Part shown: positions 1-9,955 of the stretch, one piece after another | How the letters are laid out: each line of letters opens with the position of its first letter | Position numbering within the stretch: position 1 is the stretch's first letter | From: Rhodobacteraceae bacterium WFHF2C18 | GTDB taxonomy: Bacteria > Pseudomonadota > Alphaproteobacteria > Rhodobacterales > Rhodobacteraceae | NCBI GenBank assembly: GCA_002166865.1 | Contig: NHTQ01000001.1 | Location: forward strand, 992,001-1,056,000 | DNA: 64,000 nt | Reading direction: 5' to 3' | Made by a program: the position numbers and the translations under genes | The notes under the pieces: generated by a model | Database searches by the model: none | The model's input: only the letters and a program-made list of their open reading frames with translations | Told to the model about the DNA's origin: nothing

Positions 1-39
1 TTTCCCGGTGTACTGCTTGGTGAAGTCTCTGATATCCAT
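1..39 (-). CDS. possible 5' end of a gene running off the window
   Basis: An ATG on the minus strand at 37-39 opens 13 codons (MDIRDFTKQYTGK) that continue past the window edge. The ribosome-binding signal upstream is weak. The fragment is too short to identify a family, so this is only a candidate gene start divergent from the TspO-like gene. Confidence 0.3.
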   Translation of the reverse strand, partial: MDIRDFTKQYTGK

Positions 40-199
40 GAGTTCAGCGTCCCGCCTTGGTTGCCGATGAGACGTAACCGCGAAATTCCTGCAGGCAACA
101 GTGTAAATTGTGAAACTTTCCTCACGCAAGGCAAGAGCGCAGATCGACCACCGCGGCAGGCGGCATTGAAGCGCCGATGAAAGGACCCATGTCCTCCCC

Positions 200-910
200 A
201 TGGAACGAATGAAGGCGATCCTCACCCTCACCGCGGCGCTGGCCTTTGCCGCCTCGCCGCTGATGACAACCGGATTCGCCGGCTTCACGCCGGGCCAGTT
301 CCCCGTGCCGCAGGTCGATCCGCCGGCCCAGCCGGCCGGTTATGCCTTTTCCATCTGGGGGCTGATCTATGTCTGGCTGATCGCCGGCACCGGTTTCGGG
401 CTGCTCAAGCGGGACACCCACCCGGGCTGGGACGCGTCCCGCTGGCCGCTGTTTGCAAGCCTGGTGCTCGGGGCCGCCTGGATCCCGGTGGCGCAGCTGA
501 CGCCCGTTTGGGCCACGGTTATGATCTGGCTGATGCTGGCCGGTGCGGTCTGGGCGCTCTTGCGTGCGGGCCCGCAGGACAGGTGGTGGCTGCGCACACC
601 GATCGCGCTTTACGCGGGGTGGCTGACGGCGGCCTCCTGCGTCGCGCTGGCGCTGGTTGTCGCGGGCTACGGGATCGTGTCGGCACAGGCCGCGGCGCTG
701 ATCCTGATCGCGGTCGCCCTTGTCATCGCGCTGGCCGTGCAGTGGCACCGGCGTGACACGCCGGAATATGCCCTCGCCGTCATCTGGGCGCTCGTGGGCA
801 TCGTCGTGGCCAATGCCGCCCCGGCCAACTGGCCCGTCGTGATCCTGTGCACCCTGGGGATTGTCGCGCTCGGCGCCCTGGCCTGGCGCGGCGCGGTGGC
901 CGCGCGCTAA
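200..910 (+). CDS. TspO/MBR-like tryptophan-rich membrane protein
   Basis: The 236-residue protein is almost entirely hydrophobic, with about six to seven predicted membrane segments, many tryptophans and an N-terminal segment that could be a signal anchor. The stretch [14 protein letters not shown] resembles the tryptophan-rich sensory protein family related to TspO, whose members bind porphyrins or other tetrapyrroles in some bacteria; that function is inferred here, not shown. ATG codons at 200 and 209 are both possible starts. An out-of-frame short open frame (189-212) ends on the second one in an ATGA overlap. The stop overlaps the end of the convergent der gene by 4 nt. Confidence 0.6.
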   Translation: MERMKAILTLTAALAFAASPLMTTGFAGFTPGQFPVPQVDPPAQPAGYAFSIWGLIYVWLIAGTGFGLLKRDTHPGWDASRWPLFASLVLGAAWIPVAQLTPVWATVMIWLMLAGAVWALLRAGPQDRWWLRTPIALYAGWLTAASCVALALVVAGYGIVSAQAAALILIAVALVIALAVQWHRRDTPEYALAVIWALVGIVVANAAPANWPVVILCTLGIVALGALAWRGAVAAR

Positions 911-2373
911 CCCCGGCCGTCCGAGGGCCTGCTCTTGAGGTGCTTGCGCAAGCGTGAGGGCGTGGCCTTCTTCTTGCCCTTGTAGGGGTTCTTGGCGGCC
1001 TGCGACCGCATGGTCAGCCGAATCGGTGTTCCGGGCATGTCGAAATCCTCGCGCAGGCCGTTGACCAGGTAGCGGGTGTAGCTTTCCGGCATCTTGTCGG
1101 GATGCGAGCACATGACCACGAAGCCCGGCGGCCGGGTCTTGACCTGCGTCATGTACCGCAGCTTGATGCGGCGCCCGCCCGGCGCGGGTGGCGGATGGGC
1201 CGCGACCATCTCGGAGAGCCAACGGTTGAGCTGCGCGGTGGGGACGCGCCGGTTCCAGACCTCGCTGGCCTTCTCGACGGCGTCCCGCAGGCGGTCGAGC
1301 CCGCGGCCTGTCTTGGCCGAGACGGTGACCAGCGGCGCGCCGCGCAGTTGCGGCAACAGGCGCTCGAACTCGGCGCGCAGATAGCGCAGCTTGTCCTGCT
1401 TGTCGGTTTCGACGTCCCACTTGTTCACGGCGACAACCACGGCCCGGCCCTCGCGCTCGGCCAGGTCGGCGATGCGCAGGTCCTGTTGCTCGAAAGGAAT
1501 GGCCGCATCCAGAAGAACCACCACCACCTCGGCGAAACGCACGGCCCGCAGCGCATCGGCGACCGAGAGCTTTTCCACCTTGTCCTGCACGCGGGATTTC
1601 TTGCGCATCCCGGCGGTGTCGAAGATGCGCACCGGCAGCCCGGACCAGTCCAGCCGGACCGAGATCGCGTCGCGGGTAATCCCCGCCTCGGGCCCGGTCA
1701 GCAGGCGATCCTCGCCCAGAATGGTGTTCACCAGGGTGGACTTGCCCGCATTGGGCCGGCCGACCACCGCCACCTGAAGGGGCTTGTCGGGCGTGGGCAC
1801 CCGGGCCGGCGCATCCGCCGCGTCCGCGTCCACGGCGACATCGGTTTCCGGTGCCTCCTGTTCGGCACGGTCGGCAAAGACCTCGGCCAGCGGGGCGAGC
1901 GCCGAATAGAGCTCATTCAACCCCTCGCCGTGCTCGGCCGACAGGCGGATCGGTTCGCCAAGGCCGAGGCCGTAGGCCTCGTAGACGCCGGCATCGGCCG
2001 ACGCGCCCTCGGCCTTGTTGGCCGCCAGAAGGACGTGATCGGCCCGGCGGCGCAGGATGTCGGCAAAGACCTCGTCCGTCGGGGTCACGCCCGCGCGCGC
2101 ATCCACGAGGAACAGGCAGACATCGGCCATGTCCACGGCCCGTTCGGTCAATTGCCGCATCCGGCCCTGCAGGGACTCGTCGCTGACCTGTTCCAGGCCC
2201 GCGGTATCGATGACGGTGAAACTCAGGTCCCCCAACCGCGCGGCGCCCTCGCGCAGGTCGCGGGTGACGCCGGGCTGATCATCCACCAGTGCCAGGCGCC
2301 GTCCCACCAGACGGTTGAAAAGCGTGGACTTGCCCACGTTGGGCCGGCCCACGATGGCGAGGCTGAATGTCAT
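907..2373 (-). CDS. der: ribosome-associated GTPase Der (EngA)
   Basis: Der is a GTPase with two G domains in tandem, needed for maturation of the 50S ribosomal subunit. Both P-loops are visible: GRPNVGKS near residue 9 and GRPNAGKS near residue 205. Each is followed by a DTAG switch-II motif, and the specificity motifs are NKAE and NKWD. The basic C-terminal part fits the KH-like domain. The 488-residue length fits alphaproteobacterial Der, with an acidic linker rich in Asp, Ala and Glu between the G domains. It is the last gene of a minus-strand run after the YfgM-like and bamB genes, the same order as in Escherichia coli. Confidence 0.96.
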   Translation of the reverse strand: MTFSLAIVGRPNVGKSTLFNRLVGRRLALVDDQPGVTRDLREGAARLGDLSFTVIDTAGLEQVSDESLQGRMRQLTERAVDMADVCLFLVDARAGVTPTDEVFADILRRRADHVLLAANKAEGASADAGVYEAYGLGLGEPIRLSAEHGEGLNELYSALAPLAEVFADRAEQEAPETDVAVDADAADAPARVPTPDKPLQVAVVGRPNAGKSTLVNTILGEDRLLTGPEAGITRDAISVRLDWSGLPVRIFDTAGMRKKSRVQDKVEKLSVADALRAVRFAEVVVVLLDAAIPFEQQDLRIADLAEREGRAVVVAVNKWDVETDKQDKLRYLRAEFERLLPQLRGAPLVTVSAKTGRGLDRLRDAVEKASEVWNRRVPTAQLNRWLSEMVAAHPPPAPGGRRIKLRYMTQVKTRPPGFVVMCSHPDKMPESYTRYLVNGLREDFDMPGTPIRLTMRSQAAKNPYKGKKKATPSRLRKHLKSRPSDGRG

Positions 2374-2422
2374 GTCACTGGCTCCGGGTCGGTGAGAGCG
2401 GCCCTGTTACACCATCCCGGCC

Positions 2423-3778
2423 TCAACGGAAAGCGTGCAATTGCCCGTCGCTTGTGACCACGTAAAGCGTCTGCCCGGCCACCACCGGGTTCGTGGTGGC
2501 CCCGCCGCGCATCGCAACCGCGCCGCGCGGCGCCCCGGTTTCGGGATCGAAGAAGCGCAACTGCCCGTCGGAGGACGCGACGATCAGCTGCCCGCCCGCG
2601 ATCACCGGCCCGTGGTGGGCGAAGATCTCAGTCTGGCGCTTGGGCTTGTCCTTGGTGAAAACCGGCATCTGCCGCGCCCAGAGTTCCGCCCCCGTCTCGG
2701 CCGAGAGGCGCAGGAGCTCGTTGCGATCACTTACCAGAAAGATCGAGTCTCCCGCTGGCCAGACCCGGTTCAGCGGCCCTTCCTTGGCCGTCCAGAGACG
2801 CTCGCCGTCTGCCAGACCGAGGGCCACCATGCGCCCCGCGTGGGTGCCCACGAAGACACGGTCGCCCTGCACCACCGGATCGCCGGTGACATCGGCCACC
2901 TTGGCGTGGGAGATGCCCAGCCGTTCACCGGCGATGTAGGCATCCCACAGGCGCAGGCCGCCCTTGCGGAAGGCGCCCTGGACCTCGCCGGTGCCGAAGG
3001 CGAAGATAACGTACTTGTCCGTGACAGCCGGCGCCGGCCCGCCCAGCACGTTGTTCACGTTGGGCGTGGCCGAGAGGCGCCATTCGATGCGGCCGGTCTG
3101 AGTATCAAGCGCCCATGCGACCTCGTCGCCGGCGACCAGGTAGACCAGCCCGCCCTTGACCACGGGGCTGCCCGAGCCGGTGGCGCCCAGGTCCTGCTGC
3201 CAAAGGATCTCGCCGGTCGTCGCGTCGAGGCCCGTCACCAGCCCGAAAGCCGACGAGACGAAGAGCGTTCCGTCACCATAGGCGAGCCCGCCCCCGCTGG
3301 CATCGGAGGCCCTTTCCCCCGGCGGAACCAGATCCGCCGTCCAGAGCAGTTCGCCATCGGTGGAGACACCGCTGACCCGCGCCTGCGCGTCCAGGGTGAA
3401 GATGCGACCCTCCGCAACGACCGGATCGGCGGTGATGCGCACGCGCTTGCCGTCACCGGCGCCGATGTTGACGGACCAGGCATGGGCGACATTTCCCCCG
3501 AGCGCGGGATGGGCCACACGCGTCGCGGGGGTGCCAAGCCGCTGCGGCCAGTCCGTGTTCGCGCGGGCAGCCGGCAGCGCAAGAGGCGGGGGCGTTTCGG
3601 GGGGCGGGGGCGTGTCGGCCTCCGTCCGGGCCTGCGCGGTGGAAAGGACGTCCCGAATGCCCTCGCGCTCGCCCTGGAGGATGTTTTCCTCCTTTTCACA
3701 GGACGCCAGGAGGACAGCGGCCGCTAGGCCCATGAGTAGTCCGGTCGGTTTCAACGCATTCGCCCCCAGTTGTCCCAT
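2423..3778 (-). CDS. bamB: outer-membrane assembly lipoprotein BamB-like
   Basis: The 451-residue protein begins with a lipoprotein signal ending in the lipobox LLASC (Cys about 27), so it should be lipid-anchored in the outer membrane facing the periplasm. The rest is a repeating PQQ-like beta-propeller with recurring blades of the type GxxLWTADL, GEILWQQDL and GAELWARQ. BamB is the scaffold lipoprotein of the BAM machine that inserts beta-barrel proteins. A good ribosome-binding site (GGAGGTCAAC) precedes the ATG. It lies 39 nt downstream of the YfgM-like gene and 49 nt upstream of der, which supports the assignment. Confidence 0.9.
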   Translation of the reverse strand: MGQLGANALKPTGLLMGLAAAVLLASCEKEENILQGEREGIRDVLSTAQARTEADTPPPPETPPPLALPAARANTDWPQRLGTPATRVAHPALGGNVAHAWSVNIGAGDGKRVRITADPVVAEGRIFTLDAQARVSGVSTDGELLWTADLVPPGERASDASGGGLAYGDGTLFVSSAFGLVTGLDATTGEILWQQDLGATGSGSPVVKGGLVYLVAGDEVAWALDTQTGRIEWRLSATPNVNNVLGGPAPAVTDKYVIFAFGTGEVQGAFRKGGLRLWDAYIAGERLGISHAKVADVTGDPVVQGDRVFVGTHAGRMVALGLADGERLWTAKEGPLNRVWPAGDSIFLVSDRNELLRLSAETGAELWARQMPVFTKDKPKRQTEIFAHHGPVIAGGQLIVASSDGQLRFFDPETGAPRGAVAMRGGATTNPVVAGQTLYVVTSDGQLHAFR

Positions 3779-3817
3779 GTTGACCTCCGGCGCGGCGTGG
3801 CCGGCGCCGGCTCTTCG

Positions 3818-4495
3818 TTATCCGTTGCCTGACCCGGTGCCTGCGTTCTCGGGCACCTCGCCACCCAAGGCTACAATCAACTGCGTCGCCCGCCGACGCA
3901 AGCCCGCCGTTGCCTCGGCGTCGGCGGCGATCTGCTGCAGCCGCTCCAGCGCGCCCTGCCGGTCGCCGCTTTCGAGCGCGAGAAGCGCCAATTGTTCTTC
4001 GGCCAGAAGCCTGACCAGCCCCCCCGCCAGCGTCAGGCCGTCAAGGTGTTGGCGCTTCGTCTCGGGGGACAGGTCGCTGTCCGGCATCGCGACGGCCTTG
4101 AGCACGGCGATCTGCCGGTAGACGGGCAGGACGCCCTCACGATCGGCCATGTCCAGCAGCGCCCGCGCCGCCGCGGCGTGATCGGCATCGGGCTGTTCGG
4201 CGGCCGTCAGCAGCCGCAGCACGATCTGGCGCCCCGGTTCCTGCACGGCCATGGATTCAAGCGCGGCGGCGCGCTCGGCCTGGCCGTCGCGCTCCAGTGC
4301 CCCCAGCACCGAGTCGCCGAAGGCCCGGGCCGCCTGCCGCTCCTGCGCCTTGCGCCATTCGTTCCACGCGGCTCCGCCCACCAGAAGGAGAACCGCAAGC
4401 ACGGCGATCCATCCATAGCGGCGCATCAGTGCGAACAGGCGATCGCGCCGCACCTCTTCGGTGACTTCATCGATGAAACTGTCGCTCTGGCTCAC
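3818..4495 (-). CDS. YfgM-like tetratricopeptide membrane protein
   Basis: The 225-residue protein starts with a charged cytoplasmic segment, then one membrane helix (IAVLAVLLLVGGAAW) and an alpha-helical periplasmic region rich in Ala, Leu and Glu that fits the TPR_21/YfgM fold. YfgM-type proteins associate with the SecYEG translocon and periplasmic chaperones. I chose the GTG at 4493-4495 because AGAAGGGG lies at ideal distance upstream and because the charged N-terminus beginning VSQSDSFIDEV is typical. An open frame extends further upstream but looks non-coding. First gene of the YfgM-bamB-der run. Confidence 0.8.
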   Translation of the reverse strand: MSQSDSFIDEVTEEVRRDRLFALMRRYGWIAVLAVLLLVGGAAWNEWRKAQERQAARAFGDSVLGALERDGQAERAAALESMAVQEPGRQIVLRLLTAAEQPDADHAAAARALLDMADREGVLPVYRQIAVLKAVAMPDSDLSPETKRQHLDGLTLAGGLVRLLAEEQLALLALESGDRQGALERLQQIAADAEATAGLRRRATQLIVALGGEVPENAGTGSGNG

Positions 4496-4838
4496 GTGCG
4501 CGGCCCCTTCTGCGAATTTGGCCTCTCTTAGCGCGTCACCGGGGCCCTGCCAAGGGGCGCGGCGCAACACTACCCGGAATGGCCGGCGCCACCCCCGGGG
4601 CTGCCGCCTGCGCGACCCACCGTCGCGGGACGGCGAGGCATGCAGGATTGCCGGTGCAAACCTCGCCTGGTCCGGGTAAGCATGCATCTGCAAGCACAGG
4701 GTGTTGCACACAGGGCGCATCTTGCGGGTCGCGTGCGAATTGTTTAATCTAAACTGGTCGGTTTAGCGTATCTGCGCAGTGAACACGTCAAATTTTCGAA
4801 TACCCTCGACCGGCCAACGCAGGGTAACAGGTAAACGC
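4496..4838. other. divergent intergenic region between the YfgM-like and RND adaptor genes
   Basis: About 250-340 nt, depending on which RND adaptor start is used. The half nearest the adaptor is AT-rich and holds the inverted repeat at 4749-4766. No convincing gene was seen on either strand. Confidence 0.6.
4749..4766. promoter_or_regulatory. inverted repeat CTAAAC-N6-GTTTAG, possible TetR-type operator
   Basis: Two perfect 6-bp arms (CTAAAC at 4749-4754, GTTTAG at 4761-4766) are separated by TGGTCG. The repeat lies in the AT-rich stretch just upstream of the RND adaptor gene. RND pump operons are commonly controlled by TetR-family repressors that bind repeats of this size, but no TetR gene lies next to this pump, so the regulator would be encoded elsewhere. 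Confidence 0.5.
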
Positions 4839-6167
4839 ATGCGACTTCTTCCGATCCTGGGGGCCATTCTCGTGACGGCCCTGATCTATGCTTTCGTGTT
4901 CGAGCGTGACCGGATGCGCGCCATGCTGCCCTCGGGGGTCGCGCAACCTGATGCGCCCGCACAGGCCGACGACGCCGCGGGCGCCGGGGCGGACGCTCCG
5001 CCCACGCCCGGAGAGATCGGCGTGGTCGCGGTGAAGTCGCGCGCCCGCGCGATTGACAGCGCCGTGCGCGTGCGCGGACGCTCCGAGGCCGATCGCCAAG
5101 TTGACGTGCGTGCCGAAACGTCGGGCCGCGTCATCTCGGACCCGCTGCGCAAGGGCGCCTTCGTCGAGGAGGGCGAGGTTCTGTGCAAACTTGACCCCGG
5201 CACGCGGCAATCGGCCCTGAAAGAGGCCCGGGCACGGCTGGCCGAGGCCCTCGCACGCGTTCCCGAGGCGGAGGCCAAGAAACCCGAGGCCGAAGCCCGC
5301 GTCCAAGAGGCGCGCGCGCGGCTGACCGAGGCCGAGGCCAGGCTCAACGAAGCCAGTATCAATGCCAACGCCGCCTCGAAGTTGAGCGAGCAGGGCTTCG
5401 CCGCGCAGACGCGTGTGGCCGGCACACAGGCGGCGGTGCGCGGTGCCGAAGCCGCCATCGAAAGCGCCAAGGCGCAGCTGAAATCCGCGCGATCGGGTCT
5501 TGAGACCGTCAAGGCCACGATCGAATCGGCCCGCGCGGGCGTGGAAAGCGCGCGAGCCGCCGTGGAATCAGCCGAGGAAGAAGTGGAACGACTGACCATC
5601 GCCGCCCCCTTCGCTGGCCTGCTTGAGAGCGATACCGCCGAACTGGGCAGCCTGCTGCAGCCCGGCGCGCTGTGCGCCACGGTGATCCAGCTGGATCCCA
5701 TCATGATGGTCGGCTTCGTCCCCGAAACCGAGGTGGACAGGGTCGAGCTGGGTGCGGCGGCCAAGGCCGAGCTTGCCACGGGGGGCACGGTCGAGGGCGA
5801 GGTCGTCTTCATTTCCCGCGCGGCCGACCCGACGACGCGCACCTTCCGCGTGGAGATCGAGGTGCCAAACCCGGAGTTGCGTCTGCGCGACGGGCAGACC
5901 GCCGAAATCACCATCGATGCCGCGGGCACGCAGGCCCATCTGCTGCCGCAGTCGGCGCTCACGCTCAATGACGCCGGCACACTGGGCGTGCGGCTGGTCA
6001 CGCCCGACAGCCGGGCATCCTTTGCCCCCGTCCAGCTGCTGCGCGACACGCCCAACGGGGCCTGGCTCGCCGGCCTGCCCGAGCAGGCGCGTGTCATCGT
6101 GATCGGCCAGGAGTACGTCACCGATGGCGTCCGCGTCGCCCCCAGTTACAGGGAGATCGGCCAATGA
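4839..6167 (+). CDS. RND efflux periplasmic adaptor (membrane fusion protein)
   Basis: The adaptor links the inner-membrane RND pump to an outer-membrane channel. From ATG 4839 it is 442 residues: an N-terminal membrane anchor (LLPILGAILVTALIYAF), a lipoyl/barrel-sandwich segment, a long alpha-helical hairpin of EARARL/ESARA heptads, then the second lipoyl half (APFAGLLES) and a beta-barrel domain. An in-frame GTG at 4779 would add 20 residues, but the ATG puts the anchor at the N-terminus. It overlaps the permease gene by 4 nt (ATGA), so the two are translationally coupled. No outer-membrane factor gene is adjacent. Confidence 0.88.
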   Translation: MRLLPILGAILVTALIYAFVFERDRMRAMLPSGVAQPDAPAQADDAAGAGADAPPTPGEIGVVAVKSRARAIDSAVRVRGRSEADRQVDVRAETSGRVISDPLRKGAFVEEGEVLCKLDPGTRQSALKEARARLAEALARVPEAEAKKPEAEARVQEARARLTEAEARLNEASINANAASKLSEQGFAAQTRVAGTQAAVRGAEAAIESAKAQLKSARSGLETVKATIESARAGVESARAAVESAEEEVERLTIAAPFAGLLESDTAELGSLLQPGALCATVIQLDPIMMVGFVPETEVDRVELGAAAKAELATGGTVEGEVVFISRAADPTTRTFRVEIEVPNPELRLRDGQTAEITIDAAGTQAHLLPQSALTLNDAGTLGVRLVTPDSRASFAPVQLLRDTPNGAWLAGLPEQARVIVIGQEYVTDGVRVAPSYREIGQ

Positions 6168-9100
6168 CCGGCATCGTGGACTGGGCCGCGGCGCGCGCGC
6201 GGATGGTTCTGGCCTTCATCCTGGCCTCCATCCTTGCCGGCGCACTAGCCTATGTCGGCCTGCCCAAGGAAGGCGAGCCGGACATCGAGATCCCCGCGCT
6301 GTTCGTGTCGGTCCAGTTTCCCGGGATCTCGGCCGAGGACAGCGAGAAGCTGTTGGTCAAGCCGATGGAGACCGAGCTGTCCGACCTGGACGGCCTGAAG
6401 GAGATGACGGGCACCGCCGCCGAAAACTACGCCGGGGTGGCGCTGGAATTCGAGTTCGGCTGGGACAAGACGCAGATCCTGGCCGACGTGCGCGACGCGA
6501 TGGACGCCGCGGAATCCAAGTTCCCGGAGGGGGCGGAGAAGTACAAGATCAACGAGATCAACTTCTCGGAATTCCCGATCATCATCGTGAACCTCACCGG
6601 CCAGGTGCCCGAGCGCACGATGGCGCGGCTGGCCAACGACCTGCAGGACCGGCTGGAGGGCCTGGAGCCGGTGCTGGAGGCAGGGATCGCCGGCAACCGC
6701 GACGAGATGGTCGAGGTGCTGATCGACCCGCTGCGGCTGGAGGCCTACAATGTCACCGCTGGCGAGCTGATCAACGTGGTGCAGAACAACAACCAGCTGA
6801 TCGCCGCTGGCGAGGTCGAGACGGAAGGCGGCGCGTTCTCGGTCAAGATCCCGTCGAGCTTCGACGAGGCGCGCGACATCTACGACCTGCCGGTGAAGAC
6901 GAACGGTGACCGGGTTGTCACCCTGGGCGACCTGGCACGCATCAACCTGACGTTCGAGGACCGCAAGGGCACCGCGCGGTTCAACGCCGAGAAGACGGTC
7001 GCGCTGCAGGTGGTCAAGCGCAAGGGCTTCAACATCATCGATACCGCCGACCTGGTGCGCGACACCGTAGCCAAGGCCGAGGCCGACTGGCCCGACAAGC
7101 TGCGCGCGGCGGTGGCCGTGGGCACGTCGAACGACCAGTCGCGGACGGTGGAATCCATGGTCAAGCAGCTGGAGGGGTCGGTGCTGACGGCGATCGCGCT
7201 GGTGATGATCGTCTCTCTTGCCGCGCTCGGCATCCGTCCGGCGCTGCTGGTGGGGTTCGCCATCCCCACCTCCTTCCTGCTGTGTTTCGCCTTTCTGGCG
7301 CTGATGGGCGTGGCGGTGTCCAACATCGTGATGTTCGGACTCATCCTGGCGGTCGGCATGCTGGTGGACGGCGCCATCGTCGTGGTCGAATACGCCGACA
7401 AGCGGATCTCCGAAGGCTCGGGGCCCATGCATGCCTACGTGGAGGCGGCCAAGCGGATGTTCTGGCCAGTGGCCACATCCACGGCGACCACGCTCTGCGC
7501 CTTCCTTCCGATGCTCTTCTGGCCGGGCGTGCCGGGCCAGTTCATGGGCATGCTGCCGGTGACGCTGATCTTCGTGCTCTCGGCCTCGCTGCTGGTGGCG
7601 CTGGTCTACCTGCCGGTTCTGGGCGGGGTCACCGGCCGCCTGGAACGCTGGTTCGAGACCCGAATCACGCAGATCGCCGGCGGTTTCTGGCTGTGGCACC
7701 TGGCGCTCTTTCCGCTGGCCGCGGGGGGCGTGGCCTTGGCGGGCTGGGCCGTTCCCCAGCTGCTGGACGCGGTGACCGGGCAATTCGCCATCATGGACAC
7801 CGACCGCATCCTGGAGTCCGTCGCGCCGGTGCTCGGCACGGTCTTCGCCCTGCTTCTGGGCGCGGTCATGGCGGCGGCGGGCGGCGTGGCGGGGGTGGTG
7901 GCGATCCTGCTGGGGATCATGGCCATCGTCCGCCGTGCACGGAACGGGCTGGGCTGGCTGGGGCGGAGCGTGCTGCCGCGCCGCCGCGCCCGTGTGCGGG
8001 CGGGCCATCGGCGCACCGCGTTCGGCCACGTGATCCGCCTCATCGTGGGCAACCCGGTCATGCCGCTGGTGACCTTCGCGGCGATCTTCGTGCTCGTCGG
8101 GTCTGTGCTGACCTACTACATGAACCACAACAACGGCGTGGAATTCTTCGTCGACTCCGAGCCCGAACAGGGCATCGTCTACGTCCGGGGGCGCGGCAAC
8201 CTGTCCATCGCTCAAAAGGACGCGCTGGTGGCCGAGGCGGAACGGATCGTACTGGCGCACCCCGGCGTCGAGACGGCCTTCGCCTTCGCCGGCGACGGTG
8301 GGCTCAATAACAACACCGGCGGGGCGCAGCCGCCGCTGGACACCATCGGGCAGGTCCAGTTCGAGACGATCCCCTGGGAGTCGCGCCCGACCACCACCGA
8401 AAGCTGGGCCTTCGGCCTGATCGAGCGCGAAGTGAAGGCCCCGGCCTTCGACGGGAACGTGATCATCGACGAATTGACCGAGCGGCTGGCCCGGATCCCC
8501 GGAATCAAGACCGAGATCCTGGAACAGTCGCGCGGGCCCGCCTCGGCCAAGCCGGTGCACCTGCGGCTCAAGAGCGACGACTGGCAGGCCCTGAAAGAGG
8601 CAACGCGCCGCGCGCGCGAGAAATTCGACCAGACCCGCGGCCTGAAACTGGTGGAGGACACCCTGCCCCTGCCCGGCATCGACTGGAAGATCGATGTGGA
8701 CGTGGAAAAGGCCGGCCGCTTCGGCGCCGACGTGGCCACCGTGGGCGCGATGGTCCAGCTTGTCACGCGCGGCTTGTTGCTGGACACGATGCGCGTGCCC
8801 TCCAGCGACGAGGAGATCGACATCCGCGTGCGCCTGCCCGAGGAGGATCGCGTGCTGTCCACGCTGGATACCCTGAAGGTGCGCACCGAGGACGGGCTGG
8901 TGCCGCTGTCGAATTTCATCACGCGCGAACCGGTGGAGAAACTGGCCCAGATCGACCGGGTGGACCAGACGCGCTATTTCGACGTCAAGGCCGGCGTGGT
9001 GGAGGGGCTGACCAAGACGGTCACCGGCGCGGACGGCGCCACCGCCGAGGTTCCGATCACCGCGAACGAGCGCATTGCCGAACTGACGGACTGGCTGGAA

Positions 9101-9952
9101 AGCGGCGCCCTGCCCGCGGGGGTGGACCACGAATGGACCGGCGACCAGGAGGACCAGGCCGAAAGCCAGGCCTTCCTGCAGAAAGCCTTTGCCGGGGCGC
9201 TGGGGCTGATGTTCATCATCCTGCTGGCGCAGTTCAACAGCGTCTACAACGCGGTGCTGGTGCTGCTGGCGGTGGTGCTGTCCACCACCGGCGTCCTGGT
9301 CGGCATGCTGGTGATGAACCAGCCCTTCTCGATCATCATGACCGGCACCGGCATCGTCGCGCTGGCCGGGATCGTGGTGAACAACAATATCGTGCTGATC
9401 GACACTTTCCAGGAATACAGCCGCTACATGCCGCGGCTGGAGGCCATCACGCGCACGGCCGAGGCCCGGATCCGCCCCGTTCTTCTGACGACGGTGACCA
9501 CCATGGCGGGCCTGACCCCGATGATGTTCGGGCTGAGCCTGGATTTCGTCAACGGCGGCTATTCCTTCAACAGCCCCACCGCGCTGTGGTGGAAACAGCT
9601 GGCCACGGCGGTCGTCTTCGGGCTGGGGATCGCGACCGTGCTGACCCTGGTGTTCACGCCCTCGATGCTCGCTCTGCGGGTCTGGGCCACCACCTACGTG
9701 CTCTGGATCGCGCGCGGGCTGGCGCTTTTCTCGATGGGGGCCAGCAGCCGGGCCGCGCGGGACTGGGCCCTGAACCGCGCCGCGCGCCGGATGCGCGCGC
9801 CCGAGATCGTCTGGGGCGATGAGCGCGTGCCCGGCTCGGCCTACGCCGAACCCCATCCCGCGCCGCCCGAGCTGGCCGCTGTCAGCAGCGCCCTCGACCA
9901 GCCCAGGGACGGGACGGACGAGAACGGCAAGCCCCTGCGCGCCGCAGAGTAA
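6164..9952 (+). CDS. RND efflux permease (AcrB/HAE family)
   Basis: A proton-driven inner-membrane exporter of the AcrB/HAE group. The two-fold architecture is visible: an N-terminal membrane helix, a large periplasmic porter region, membrane helices with the conserved segment GMLVDGAIVVVE that carries the proton-relay Asp, then a second half with GIVVNNNIVLID. At 1262 residues it is about 200 longer than AcrB. Most of the excess is a hydrophobic insert of roughly 100-130 residues between the two halves (about residues 490-625) and a polar C-terminal tail. The substrate cannot be read from sequence. Coupled to the adaptor gene upstream. Confidence 0.9.
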   Translation: MTGIVDWAAARARMVLAFILASILAGALAYVGLPKEGEPDIEIPALFVSVQFPGISAEDSEKLLVKPMETELSDLDGLKEMTGTAAENYAGVALEFEFGWDKTQILADVRDAMDAAESKFPEGAEKYKINEINFSEFPIIIVNLTGQVPERTMARLANDLQDRLEGLEPVLEAGIAGNRDEMVEVLIDPLRLEAYNVTAGELINVVQNNNQLIAAGEVETEGGAFSVKIPSSFDEARDIYDLPVKTNGDRVVTLGDLARINLTFEDRKGTARFNAEKTVALQVVKRKGFNIIDTADLVRDTVAKAEADWPDKLRAAVAVGTSNDQSRTVESMVKQLEGSVLTAIALVMIVSLAALGIRPALLVGFAIPTSFLLCFAFLALMGVAVSNIVMFGLILAVGMLVDGAIVVVEYADKRISEGSGPMHAYVEAAKRMFWPVATSTATTLCAFLPMLFWPGVPGQFMGMLPVTLIFVLSASLLVALVYLPVLGGVTGRLERWFETRITQIAGGFWLWHLALFPLAAGGVALAGWAVPQLLDAVTGQFAIMDTDRILESVAPVLGTVFALLLGAVMAAAGGVAGVVAILLGIMAIVRRARNGLGWLGRSVLPRRRARVRAGHRRTAFGHVIRLIVGNPVMPLVTFAAIFVLVGSVLTYYMNHNNGVEFFVDSEPEQGIVYVRGRGNLSIAQKDALVAEAERIVLAHPGVETAFAFAGDGGLNNNTGGAQPPLDTIGQVQFETIPWESRPTTTESWAFGLIEREVKAPAFDGNVIIDELTERLARIPGIKTEILEQSRGPASAKPVHLRLKSDDWQALKEATRRAREKFDQTRGLKLVEDTLPLPGIDWKIDVDVEKAGRFGADVATVGAMVQLVTRGLLLDTMRVPSSDEEIDIRVRLPEEDRVLSTLDTLKVRTEDGLVPLSNFITREPVEKLAQIDRVDQTRYFDVKAGVVEGLTKTVTGADGATAEVPITANERIAELTDWLESGALPAGVDHEWTGDQEDQAESQAFLQKAFAGALGLMFIILLAQFNSVYNAVLVLLAVVLSTTGVLVGMLVMNQPFSIIMTGTGIVALAGIVVNNNIVLIDTFQEYSRYMPRLEAITRTAEARIRPVLLTTVTTMAGLTPMMFGLSLDFVNGGYSFNSPTALWWKQLATAVVFGLGIATVLTLVFTPSMLALRVWATTYVLWIARGLALFSMGASSRAARDWALNRAARRMRAPEIVWGDERVPGSAYAEPHPAPPELAAVSSALDQPRDGTDENGKPLRAAE

Positions 9953-9955
9953 CGG

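Noticed and set aside
6245..9856. A 1203-codon open frame opposite the RND permease
   Set aside because: The His/Gln/Arg-rich composition without any motif is typical of antisense frames in GC-rich DNA; the RND gene on the plus strand is unambiguous.
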